A stretch of DNA of 10,638 nt from Planctomycetota bacterium (GTDB taxonomy: Bacteria > Planctomycetota > UBA11346). This document shows positions 1 to 6,606 of the stretch, in pieces. The notes beneath the pieces are model-generated. The model ran no database searches. It saw only the letters and a program-made list of their open reading frames with translations, and had not been told where the DNA came from. The stretch lies in contig JACDGQ010000069.1 in the NCBI GenBank assembly GCA_013821615.1, forward strand, positions 1-10,638. The letters are read 5' to 3'. The position numbers and the translations under genes are program-made. How positions within the stretch are numbered: position 1 is the stretch's first letter; every line of letters begins with the position of its first letter.

Positions 1-1
1 C

Positions 2-580
2 TTCCGTCCCGGCCCCGAGGGCCGCGTGCTGGGCGCGCTGCGGCGCCGGCCCGACGATCTTGGCGGCGCGCTGCGCGCGGCGGGCGACCAACTGCTGAAA
101 CTGGTGGCCTCCGCCGCCCAGAGCGCGGTGTTCAATGCAGTGCTCGACGCGCGTACGGCGGCGGGGCTGCTCCACCGCCTGCGCCCGGGCGATCTCGGCT
201 GCACCACGCGTGGCGCGCCCTTCCTGGCCGATGAGGCGACGCTCGAGGACACCAACCGCCGAGCCGCGCCCGGGGTGCTCGACGCCTTCACCACCGGGCC
301 CCTGCCCGGTGGCAACCGCCTCCGCCCGCTGCCGCCAATCGATGCGGAGGAGCGCGCCTGGGCCGCGGACACCGGCGTGGTGTGGTCGTGGTTCGAGCGC
401 GGCGGCGCCCTAGAAAGCCCCGGCGAGCGCCGGCCTTCGGTGGTGCCCTTCCGCGCGCCGCCGGTGATCAGCGCTGCGGGCGAGGTGACGTGGGTGGAAT
501 TCGCCCTGCCCTCGGGCAGCTATGCGACCACCGTGCTGGAGCAGGTCGGCGTCGCGATCCCGGCTGACCGGCGCGGCTGA
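2..580 (+). CDS. truD: tRNA pseudouridine synthase D, C-terminal part (5' end outside window)
   Basis: TruD isomerises U13 to pseudouridine in tRNA(Glu). The frame is open from the left edge (first full codon at 2) and gives about 192 residues to a TGA at 578-580. Family hallmarks of the C-terminal half are visible: SAAQSAVFNAVLDAR, matching the SAYQSxLFNxVLxxR block; a GD...G.PF..DEA stretch; TTGPLPGG, matching the PTGPLPG block; and a final FALPSGSYATTVLEQVG, matching the conserved SLPxGSYATTxLREL ending. The catalytic Asp (GxKDxxA motif) would lie upstream of the window and cannot be checked. The C-terminus ends at the normal place for the family, so this is a gene cut by the window edge, not a pseudogene. 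The next gene starts 229 bp downstream on the same strand. The family call is firm; catalytic competence is untested. Confidence 0.88.
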   Translation, partial: FRPGPEGRVLGALRRRPDDLGGALRAAGDQLLKLVASAAQSAVFNAVLDARTAAGLLHRLRPGDLGCTTRGAPFLADEATLEDTNRRAAPGVLDAFTTGPLPGGNRLRPLPPIDAEERAWAADTGVVWSWFERGGALESPGERRPSVVPFRAPPVISAAGEVTWVEFALPSGSYATTVLEQVGVAIPADRRG

Positions 581-765
581 CGATCCGAAAGTGCGCTGGA
601 CGGCGCGCGATCACCTGCGCAATAAGCATGGCCTGGACGCGGATGAGTGCCGCCCGTGGAAACTGCGTCAGCTTTGCACCGCTGGCGCGAAGCCCTTCCG
701 TGAAACCGTCTCATCCCACCGCGCCATCAGCAGTTCCGTACAGCGGCGCAGCTCAAGGTTGGCGA

Positions 766-802
766 GCCGGTGGTAAACAGGCCGCCCTACCGGCGGTACA
801 CT
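766..802 (+). promoter_or_regulatory. Dyads and weak promoter-like boxes just before the cytochrome gene
   Basis: Two inverted repeats sit directly upstream of the ATG at 810: GCCGGT (766-771) with ACCGGC (789-794), and an odd-length near-perfect palindrome TACCGGCGGTA (788-798). A weak sigma70-like pair is also present: TAAACA (774-779), 17 bp, TACACT (797-802), each matching 4 of 6 consensus bases. If real, transcription would start at about the ATG, giving a leaderless message. That would fit the absence of a Shine-Dalgarno sequence before 810. The dyads are seen directly; the promoter role is inference. Confidence 0.3.
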
Positions 803-809
803 GTTAGCC

Positions 810-3371
810 ATGAGCCAGTCGCCGAACTCACGAACCGCCCATGGCCGCCTCCTGGCGCTGGCGGCCGTCGTCGGACTCGCGGGCTGCCTCGGCACGGCCT
901 CTGCCGCTGACACCGCCGGCATCGACTTCTTTGAACACGCGGTGCGCCCGCTGCTCGCCGACAAGTGCTACTCCTGCCACAGCGCTACGGCCAAGAAGAT
1001 CAAGGGCAGCCTGCGCCTGGACACCTATGCCGGCATGATCGGCGGTGGCGAGTCCGGCAAGCCGGCGGTGGTCCCGGGCAAGCCCGAGAGCAGCCAGATC
1101 ATCACCGCGGTGCACCGCAGCACCGAGGACCTGGCGATGCCGCCCAAGGAAGCGGACAAGCTCAGCAACCAGGAGCAGGCCGACCTCGAGAAGTGGGTGG
1201 CGATGGGCGCACCGCATCCCGAGGCCAACGGCGCGGTGGCGGCGCCGGTCGTCGATCGCGCCGCGCTGATGGCCAAGGGCAGGGAGTTCTGGTCGTTCAA
1301 ACCAGTAGCCGAGGTCGCGGTGCCTGCGGCCGGCGCGGGCTGGGCCGAGGGCGACATCGACCGCTTCATCGCCGCCGGCCACCAGGACAAGGGCCTGACC
1401 CCGACGCCCGACGCCGATCGCCGCACGCTCATCCGCCGCGCCACCTACGATCTCACCGGCCTGCCGCCGACGCCGGAGGAGAGCGACGCCTTCGTCGCCG
1501 ACCAGGCGCCTGACGCCTACGCCCGGTTGGTCGACCGCCTGCTCGCCTCGCCGCGCTATGGCGAGCAGTGGGGCCGGCACTGGCTGGACGTGGCGCGCTA
1601 CGCCGACACCGCCGGCGACAGCGCCGACTACCCAGTGCCGCAGGCGTGGCGCTACCGCGACTGGGTGATCGCGGCCTTCAACCACGACCTGCCCTACGAC
1701 CGCTTCATCCGCGCCCAGATCGCCGGCGACCTGCTGCCGGCCGGCGACGATGAGGAGCGCCGCGGCAACATCGCCGCCACCGGCTTCATCGCCCTGGCCA
1801 AGCGCTTCAGCGTCGCGCCCGAGCGCGAGAAGCAGCTCACCATCGAGGACACCATCGACACGCTCGGCCACGCGGTGCTGGGCCTGAGCATGAACTGCGC
1901 GCGCTGCCACGACCACAAGTTCGACCCCATCCCGACCACCGACTACTACGCGCTGTACGGCATCTTCGACAGCACGCGCTACCCGTTCGCGGGATCGGAG
2001 GAGAACCACCGCCCGTTCGACCTGGTGCGCGTGGTCTCGGAAGAGGAGGAGGCCAAGGCGACGGGCGGCAAGGCTGCGGAGATCCGCGCCGAACAGGAGC
2101 ACCTGCAGGCGCTGTGGAAAGAGCGCGATGGCGGCAAGCGCGCGCGGCGCAAGGCCGCCGAGAAGGCCAGACTCGCCGACCACGGCGACGGCAAGGAGCT
2201 CACACCCGAGGAGCTGGCGGCGCAGGCCGAACAGGCGAAGAAGGTCGCCGACGCCCAGGCCGCTGAAGATGGCAAGCGCCGCGATGACGGCGCGATCAAG
2301 CACGAGATCGAAGAGACCCAGAAACGCCACCAGGGCCTGGTCGACACCCTGCCCGACTACCTGCAGGCCTACGCCTTCGCGGTCGGCGAGATGGCGCAGC
2401 CCCACGACGTCCAGGTGCAGAAGCGCGGCGACCTGTCGAAGCTGGGCGATCAGGTGCGGCGCGGCTTCCCGACCGTGCTCGGTGGCCAGAAGCTGCCCGA
2501 AGGGGCGGCCGGCAGCGGTCGCGTCGAACTGGCCGGCTGGCTGACCGAAGCGAGCAACCCGCTGACCGCGCGCGTGATGGTCAACCGCCTCTGGCATTGG
2601 CATTTCGGCCGCGGCCTGGTCGCCACCACCAACGATTTCGGAACGCGCGGCGCGGCGCCGGTCAACCCGGCGCTGCTCGACTGGCTGGCGCGGCGCTTCA
2701 TCGCCGAGGGCTGGTCGGTCAAGCGCCTGCAGCGCGAGATCATGCTCTCGCGCACCTACCGCCAGGGCTGGTCGGGCGATGAGCACAATCGCACCGTCGA
2801 TCCCGACAACACGCTGTGCTGGCGCTTCGACCGCCGCCGCCTGTCGGCCGAGGAGATCCGCGACAGCATGCTCACGGTCAGCGGCCGCCTCGACCTGTCG
2901 ACCGCCGGTCCGCATCCGTTCCCGCCGCTCAAGGATTGGGGCTACAGTCAGCACGTGCAGTTCTTCGCCGTCTATCCGAGCAGCCACCGCGCCGTGTACG
3001 TGATGCAGCAGCGCCTGCGCAAGCACCCCTTCTTCGAACTCTTCGACGGCGCCGACACCAGTTTCTCGACCGGCGTGCGCGCCAGCTCGTCGACGCCGCT
3101 GCAGTCGCTGTTCCTGATGAACGACCGCTTCGTCTTCGACCAGGCGCAGGCCATCGCCGAACGCGCGCCCGACGGCGCTGCGGAGCAGGTCGCAAGCCTC
3201 TACCGCACCGTGCTCGGGCGCGCCGCCAGCGCTGACGAGGTGCAGGTCGCGAGCGCCTACCTGGCGCGCTTCCAGGCCGAGGCCGGCGCCGCCGGCATGG
3301 ACGCCAAGGCCGGCGTCGCCAGCCTCGCGCGCGCCCTGCTCGCGAGCAACGAATTCATGTTCCTGGAGTGA
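810..3371 (+). CDS. Exported PSCyt1-PSCyt2-PSD1 cytochrome c-like protein (DUF1549/DUF1553)
   Basis: The protein has 853 residues. Its N-terminus is an export signal: short basic n-region, hydrophobic run LLALAAVVGLAG, then Cys26 in a lipobox-like LAGC. A signal peptidase I site after TASA (about residue 33) is an alternative, so lipoprotein versus soluble periplasmic is unresolved. PSCyt1 spans about 38-138, with a heme c site CYSCH (53-57) and a candidate distal Met in LAMPPKE (Met110). PSCyt2/DUF1549 spans about 180-390 and contains a second CxxCH, CARCHDHKFDPI (363-374). A charged Glu/Lys/Ala-rich probable coiled coil runs about 410-510. PSD1/DUF1553 fills about 570-853 (LTARVMVNRLW, FDRRRLSAEEIRDSML). 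Length and domain order are canonical. The family is known mainly from Planctomycetes and Verrucomicrobia, and its substrate is unknown. The stop overlaps the possible starts of the DUF1501 gene, implying one operon. No Shine-Dalgarno precedes the ATG; the start is set by the signal peptide. Confidence 0.9.
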   Translation: MSQSPNSRTAHGRLLALAAVVGLAGCLGTASAADTAGIDFFEHAVRPLLADKCYSCHSATAKKIKGSLRLDTYAGMIGGGESGKPAVVPGKPESSQIITAVHRSTEDLAMPPKEADKLSNQEQADLEKWVAMGAPHPEANGAVAAPVVDRAALMAKGREFWSFKPVAEVAVPAAGAGWAEGDIDRFIAAGHQDKGLTPTPDADRRTLIRRATYDLTGLPPTPEESDAFVADQAPDAYARLVDRLLASPRYGEQWGRHWLDVARYADTAGDSADYPVPQAWRYRDWVIAAFNHDLPYDRFIRAQIAGDLLPAGDDEERRGNIAATGFIALAKRFSVAPEREKQLTIEDTIDTLGHAVLGLSMNCARCHDHKFDPIPTTDYYALYGIFDSTRYPFAGSEENHRPFDLVRVVSEEEEAKATGGKAAEIRAEQEHLQALWKERDGGKRARRKAAEKARLADHGDGKELTPEELAAQAEQAKKVADAQAAEDGKRRDDGAIKHEIEETQKRHQGLVDTLPDYLQAYAFAVGEMAQPHDVQVQKRGDLSKLGDQVRRGFPTVLGGQKLPEGAAGSGRVELAGWLTEASNPLTARVMVNRLWHWHFGRGLVATTNDFGTRGAAPVNPALLDWLARRFIAEGWSVKRLQREIMLSRTYRQGWSGDEHNRTVDPDNTLCWRFDRRRLSAEEIRDSMLTVSGRLDLSTAGPHPFPPLKDWGYSQHVQFFAVYPSSHRAVYVMQQRLRKHPFFELFDGADTSFSTGVRASSSTPLQSLFLMNDRFVFDQAQAIAERAPDGAAEQVASLYRTVLGRAASADEVQVASAYLARFQAEAGAAGMDAKAGVASLARALLASNEFMFLE

Positions 3372-3376
3372 TGACG

Positions 3377-4759
3377 ATGGACCGCCTGCCGCTCCTCACC
3401 CGCCGCCAGGCGGTGTCCTCCCTGCTCGCCGGGTCGCTGCTGCTGCCCGGGCTGGGCCGCGGCGGCGCCGGACTGTGGGCCGGCGAGACGCCTGCGCCGA
3501 CCGATCCGCTCGCACCGCGCGCGCCGCATTTTCCGGCCAAGGCCAAGCGCGTGATCATGATCTACCTCAGCGGCGGCATGTCGCACGTCGACAGCTTCGA
3601 CTACAAGCCGAAGCTCTACAGCGCGGCCGGCACCAAGGTGAACAACAAGTTCATCAAGCGCCCCGACTGGGAGTTCAAGCCGCGCGGGAAGTGCGGTGCG
3701 CAGATCAGCGAGCTGTGGCCGCACCTCGCGGAGAAGGCCGACGAGCTGTGCATCATCAACTCGCTGAAGGCCGATCACGGCAACCATTTCGAGGCCGCTT
3801 TGGGCATCCACACCGGTTCGGTGACGCTGGCGCGCCCGAGCCTGGGCGCGTGGGTCAGCTACGCGCTGGGGACCAACGACAAGAACCTCCCCTCGTTCGT
3901 GGTGTTGGCGCCCGAGCTGCCCTACGCCGGCGGCCAGGTGTGGAGCGCGAACTTCCTGCCGCCCTGTCATCAGGGCGTGCGCATCACGCCCGGCGACGAG
4001 CCCATCCCCGACATCATCCGCCGCCTGCCCACCGCCGGACTCCAGGGCCTGGAGCTGGGCCTGGTGCAGAGCCTCAACCAGCGCCACCTGCAGGGCCGGC
4101 CCGATCAGGCCCTGAGCGGGCGCATGGACGCCTTCACCACCGCGGGCGGCATGCAGAACGAGGCGCCCGAGGTCTTCGATCTGTCCACGGAGAGCGACGC
4201 CACGCACGAGCTGTATGGCCTCAAGCGCGGCGACAAGAAGGGCTTCGCCTGGCAGGCGCTGGTCGCGCGCCGCCTCGCCGAGCGCGGCGTGCGCTTCATC
4301 GAGCTGATCGACGTCGGCGCGAACTCCGGGCACAACTGGGATGCGCACGGCGACATGGCCTCGCACACCCCGCTGGCGAAGAACGTCGACCAGCCGACCG
4401 CGGCGCTGCTCACCGACCTGCGCCAGCGCGGTATGCTCGACGACACCCTGGTGATCTTCACCACCGAGTTCGGCCGCACCCCGACCGTCGAGGGCGAGAA
4501 GAACAAGGGTCGCGAGCACCATCCCAACTGCTTCACCTCATGGTTGGCGGGCGGCGGCGTGAAGGCGGGCATGACCTACGGCGCGAGCGACGAGCTCGGC
4601 ATCGAGGTCGCCGAAAAACTGGTCCACGTCAACGACTTCCACGCCACCATCCTGCACCTGCTCGGCCTCGACCACGAGAAGCTGACCTACCGTTACGGCG
4701 GCCGCGACTTCCGGCTCACGGATGTGGCGGGCAACGTCGTGAAAGACATCATCGCGTAG
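3377..4759 (+). CDS. DUF1501 family protein, Tat-exported
   Basis: The protein has 460 residues from ATG 3377. In-frame starts GTG 3368 and ATG 3371 also exist, but GGAG at 3365-3368 lies 8 nt before 3377, the best Shine-Dalgarno spacing. A twin-arginine signal is present: TRRQAVSSLLAGS (residues 8-20), then a hydrophobic stretch. DUF1501 is distantly related to the sulfatase/alkaline phosphatase superfamily. Visible landmarks are VIMIYLSGGMSHVDSFDYKP (59-78), ADHGNHFEA (132-140), SGHNWDAHG (317-325), TTEFGRTP (362-369), REHHPNCFTSWLAGGGVK (379-396) and the C-terminal VNDFHATILHLLGLDHEKLTYR (418-439) with GGRDFRLTDV. Asp72, His381/His382 and His422 are plausible metal or catalytic ligands by analogy. 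The length is normal. These proteins are habitually encoded next to a PSD1 cytochrome, as here, and both would act outside the cytoplasmic membrane. The reaction is not established. Family call is firm; function is not. Confidence 0.93.
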   Translation: MDRLPLLTRRQAVSSLLAGSLLLPGLGRGGAGLWAGETPAPTDPLAPRAPHFPAKAKRVIMIYLSGGMSHVDSFDYKPKLYSAAGTKVNNKFIKRPDWEFKPRGKCGAQISELWPHLAEKADELCIINSLKADHGNHFEAALGIHTGSVTLARPSLGAWVSYALGTNDKNLPSFVVLAPELPYAGGQVWSANFLPPCHQGVRITPGDEPIPDIIRRLPTAGLQGLELGLVQSLNQRHLQGRPDQALSGRMDAFTTAGGMQNEAPEVFDLSTESDATHELYGLKRGDKKGFAWQALVARRLAERGVRFIELIDVGANSGHNWDAHGDMASHTPLAKNVDQPTAALLTDLRQRGMLDDTLVIFTTEFGRTPTVEGEKNKGREHHPNCFTSWLAGGGVKAGMTYGASDELGIEVAEKLVHVNDFHATILHLLGLDHEKLTYRYGGRDFRLTDVAGNVVKDIIA

Positions 4760-4760
4760 C

Positions 4761-4886
4761 AGTCCGGGAGTCCGGAGGTCCGGAAGTCCGGAAGTCGGAC
4801 AGCCTCGCAGGACAGCCACCATGAGGTCTCACCGGAATCTCGTCCAACGAGACTTCCGGACCTCCGGACTTCCGGACTTCCGGACC
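4761..4886. repeat. Inverted array of 8-bp AGTCCGGA-type units between convergent genes
   Basis: The left arm (4761-4799) is about five 8-bp units: AGTCCGGG, AGTCCGGA, GGTCCGGA, AGTCCGGA, AGTCGGAC. The right arm (4850-4886) carries the complement, about four units of ACTTCCGG/ACCTCCGG ending ACCC. Each unit contains the self-complementary TCCGGA, so both small and long hairpins can form. The 50-bp centre has its own stem TCTCGT-CCA-ACGAGA (4838-4852), which competes with GTCTC (4826-4830) pairing with GAGAC (4849-4853). The array begins 1 bp after the DUF1501 stop and ends 5 bp before the MreD-like stop. It could be a bidirectional terminator or a dispersed palindromic repeat. No T-run follows either arm. 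Confidence 0.85.
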
Positions 4887-4891
4887 CTCTC

Positions 4892-5365
4892 CTACGCCCC
4901 CTCGCGCGCCACCGGCCGCAACCCGCCCGGCAGGCCGCCGAACAGCCAGCCGATGCCCATCGCCGCGAGCGCGGTGAGGCCGGTGGTCGTGCACTGGGTC
5001 TGCCAGACGCTGTCGCCGGCGCCGTGCAGCCAGCGGTCGGTGCCCTGCACCAGCAGGCAGGCGATCGCCGCCCACACGCCCCAGCCGGCGACGCGGGTGC
5101 GGAAGACCAGGTTGCGGATCGGCAGGTAGGCGAGCGCGAGCAGCACGTAAGCGACGCTGGCGAAGACGTCCGGGGTCGGGTCGACGAGGTCGGTGATGCC
5201 GCCAATCAGCCAGGCGCGCCAGATCACTCCGCGCGCGGTGCCGTCAACCATCGCCCAGGCGGCGAGGGCGAGCGGCAGGTCGGGGGCAGCGCGCCAGCCG
5301 GACAGCACGCTGAACTGCGCCAGGGCCGCGAGCAGCGCGATGATGCCGAGGATGACGTAGCTCAC
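4892..5365 (-). CDS. MreD-like small integral membrane protein
   Basis: The protein has 157 residues from GTG 5365 (VSYVILGIIALLAALAQF...). It is strongly hydrophobic with about five predicted membrane segments: roughly 3-20, 28-58, 68-86, 94-108 and 126-146. The pattern APDLPLALAAWAMVDG, then WLIGGITDLVDPTPDVFAS, then YVLLALAYLPIRNLVFR, resembles MreD, in which a polar GxxxDL..P.. turn separates helices 2 and 3. MreD is a membrane partner of MreB/MreC in cell-wall elongation. No mreB, mreC or pbp2 gene is adjacent. An in-frame upstream ATG would add an Arg/Pro-rich leader unlike a membrane protein N-terminus, so the GTG was preferred. No Shine-Dalgarno is visible. Instead, a 7-bp hairpin lies 3 nt upstream. 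The membrane nature is clear; the MreD assignment is from pattern resemblance only. Confidence 0.6.
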   Translation of the reverse strand: MSYVILGIIALLAALAQFSVLSGWRAAPDLPLALAAWAMVDGTARGVIWRAWLIGGITDLVDPTPDVFASVAYVLLALAYLPIRNLVFRTRVAGWGVWAAIACLLVQGTDRWLHGAGDSVWQTQCTTTGLTALAAMGIGWLFGGLPGGLRPVAREGA

Positions 5366-5368
5366 GTG

Positions 5369-5389
5369 CGGCAGCGTAGCAGGCTGCCG
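5369..5389 (-). promoter_or_regulatory. 7-bp stem-loop directly upstream of the MreD-like GTG
   Basis: CGGCAGC (5369-5375) and GCTGCCG (5383-5389) form a perfect 7-bp stem with a 7-nt loop. It ends 3 nt before the GTG at 5365, where a ribosome binding site would be expected. It could modulate translation or be fortuitous. The repeat is seen directly; the role is inference. Confidence 0.35.
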
Positions 5390-5470
5390 GGGATTGGCGA
5401 CCCTGGTCCGCCAGGCCGCCCACGGGGGCGGGGCGCGCGGCGTGGCCGGCATGCGCAGGGTATTCGCATC

Positions 5471-5551
5471 CGTCCAGCAGGACTGCCGGCGCGCCCGTGG
5501 TGGTTCCGCCCCAGGACCCGCCACGGGTCGTGCCGGCGGCTGCTGCGGACG
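5471..5551. repeat. 81-nt nested inverted repeat (long imperfect hairpin)
   Basis: This lies in the 326-bp gene-free divergent region 5366-5691. Paired blocks from outside in are: CGTCC (5471-5475) with GGACG (5547-5551); AGCAG (5476-5480) with CTGCT (5540-5544); GCCGGC (5485-5490) with GCCGGC (5532-5537); CCCGTGG (5494-5500) with CCACGGG (5521-5527). As RNA, a U-G pair and two G-C pairs extend the last helix (5501-5503 with 5518-5520), and TCC (5505-5507) can pair with GGA (5514-5516). CGCATCCGT occurs at 5465-5473 and again at 5554-5562, bracketing the hairpin. It could be a short palindromic insertion with a 9-bp duplication, a structured leader or RNA, or a cruciform regulatory site. No open frame inside looks coding. 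Confidence 0.6.
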
Positions 5552-5568
5552 TCCGCATCCGTTGCCCC

Positions 5569-5600
5569 GGGTGGCATATGGGCCATCCGGGTTTGCATAT
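5569..5600. promoter_or_regulatory. Paired GGGT-n-GCATAT motifs 21 bp apart
   Basis: GGGTGGCATAT (5569-5579) and GGGTTTGCATAT (5589-5600) repeat the same GGGT...GCATAT pattern, with the GCATAT copies 21 bp apart, about two helical turns. The first includes the palindrome CATATG (5575-5580). They are the only AT-rich points in the divergent region between the MreD-like and RNase HII-like genes, so they may mark a promoter or protein-binding pair. I could not fit convincing -35/-10 boxes. Confidence 0.3.
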
Positions 5601-5691
5601 ACCCGCTGCGCAGGACGAAAGCGGAAGTGCTGCGCCACCGTCCCAAAGCGCTGCGTTGTTGGGACTTCCCGCTCCCGCACGGAGACATAAC

Positions 5692-6606
5692 GTGCCGGTC
5701 ATCATGCTGCTCGCCGGAATCGATGAAGCGGGGTACGGACCGACGCTCGGGCCGCTGGCGGTGGTCGCCACGCGCGTCCACGCCGACAGCGTCGCGGCCC
5801 TGGTCGCCGGCTTCGCTGCGTCCAGTACGGGACTCGCCGACAGCAAGCGCGTACACCGCCCAGGTGATCTCGGGCCCCTCGAGCGCGTCGCGCTCGGCGG
5901 CCTCGCGTGGCTCACCGGCACGCCGCCGCGCAGCGCGGCCGAGGTCTTCGCCCTGCTCGGCGAGGAGCCGGACCAGCGCGCCGACACCGCCTGGATGACG
6001 GGCGCGGACGAGCTGCTGCTGCCGGTGGCCGCCGCGGAATGCCCGATCTGGCGCGTCGCCGGCATCGTCCCCGCGGGCGTCGCGGGCAGCCTGGTGCAAC
6101 CCGCGACCTACAACCGCACGTTGCGCGCCGGCCACAACAAGGCCGAGCTCGAGCTCGACCTGGTCGGCGCCCTGCTCACCTGGGTCGGCGCGCACGCGGG
6201 CGAGATCGCCGTCGACCGCCTGGGTGGCCGCCGCTACTACCGCGACGCGCTGCAGGCGCGATTCCCTGCGGCCATGATCCTGATCGAAGAAGAGAGCACG
6301 GTCCTCAGCCGCTACCGCATCTGCCATGAGGGCTGCGACCAGAGCGTCGCCTTCGCGGTCGACGGCGAGAGCCTCAACCCGCTCACCGCGCTGGCGAGCT
6401 GCATCGCCAAATACGCGCGCGAGCTGCACCTGCTCCTGCTCAATCGCCACTGGTGCGCGCGCTGGCCACAGCTCAAGCCCACCGCCGGATATCCCGAGGA
6501 CGCACGCCGCTGGCTGGCCGCGATCGGCCCGCTCAGCCCCGAGGTCGCGCACGCCCTGGTGCGCACCGAAACGTCGCGCGAGCGGAGAAAGGTCGCAAGT
6601 ATTTGA
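5692..6606 (+). CDS. Divergent ribonuclease HII-like (RNase H fold) protein
   Basis: The protein has 304 residues from GTG 5692, which is favoured by GGAG (5681-5684) 7 nt upstream; an internal ATG at 5704 is the alternative. The N-terminus LAGIDEAGYGPTLGPLAV (7-24) matches the RNase HII signature GIDEAGRGPLAGPVV, with Asp11 and Glu12 as the first two catalytic acids. Further RNase HII-like points are ADSKR (49-53), VDRLGGRRYY (174-183, Asp175 as third acid), DGESLNPLTALASCIAKYARE (224-244) in place of GDSxxPxxSAASIxAKxxRD (Asp224 or Glu226 as fourth acid), and GYPEDARRWL (266-275) in place of the GYGTxxH region. The protein is about 100 residues longer than typical RNase HII. The extra length, including TGADELLLP and YNRTLRAGHNKAELELDL, lies mostly between the second and third acid blocks. 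RNase HII removes RNA from RNA-DNA hybrids. Whether this protein does so, or has another role, is not settled. Confidence 0.75.
   Translation: MPVIMLLAGIDEAGYGPTLGPLAVVATRVHADSVAALVAGFAASSTGLADSKRVHRPGDLGPLERVALGGLAWLTGTPPRSAAEVFALLGEEPDQRADTAWMTGADELLLPVAAAECPIWRVAGIVPAGVAGSLVQPATYNRTLRAGHNKAELELDLVGALLTWVGAHAGEIAVDRLGGRRYYRDALQARFPAAMILIEEESTVLSRYRICHEGCDQSVAFAVDGESLNPLTALASCIAKYARELHLLLLNRHWCARWPQLKPTAGYPEDARRWLAAIGPLSPEVAHALVRTETSRERRKVASI

Noticed and set aside
591..776. Possible small GTG-start protein between truD and the cytochrome gene
   Set aside because: It has no Shine-Dalgarno, its second half is Ser/Arg-rich with irregular codon use, and it resembles no family; most likely non-coding.
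828..3026. 732-codon open frame antisense to the cytochrome/PSD1 gene
   Set aside because: It is a GC-content shadow: its translation is low-complexity (Arg, Ala, Gly, Val, Asp) with no recognisable domain, while the sense frame has complete PSCyt and PSD1 motifs.
3257..4522. 421-codon minus-strand frame over the DUF1501 gene
   Set aside because: The sense strand encodes a full canonical DUF1501 protein; the antisense product is compositionally biased and matches nothing recognisable.
3377..4759. Annotation of the DUF1501 protein as a sulfatase
   Set aside because: The sulfatase C/S-x-P-S-R active-site motif is absent; only distant superfamily resemblance is present.
4761..4886. CRISPR array
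   Set aside because: Units are 8 bp, contiguous and in opposite orientation in two arms, with no spacers and no cas genes.
5366..5680. N-terminal extension of the MreD-like frame to 5680
   Set aside because: The extra 105 residues are Arg/Pro-rich and lie over the hairpin region; a membrane protein starting at the hydrophobic segment is more plausible.
5497..5691. In-frame upstream extension of the RNase HII-like protein to ATG 5497
   Set aside because: The added residues are Pro/Ala-rich and fall within the hairpin; GTG 5692 has a well-spaced GGAG and gives the expected N-terminal GIDEAG position.
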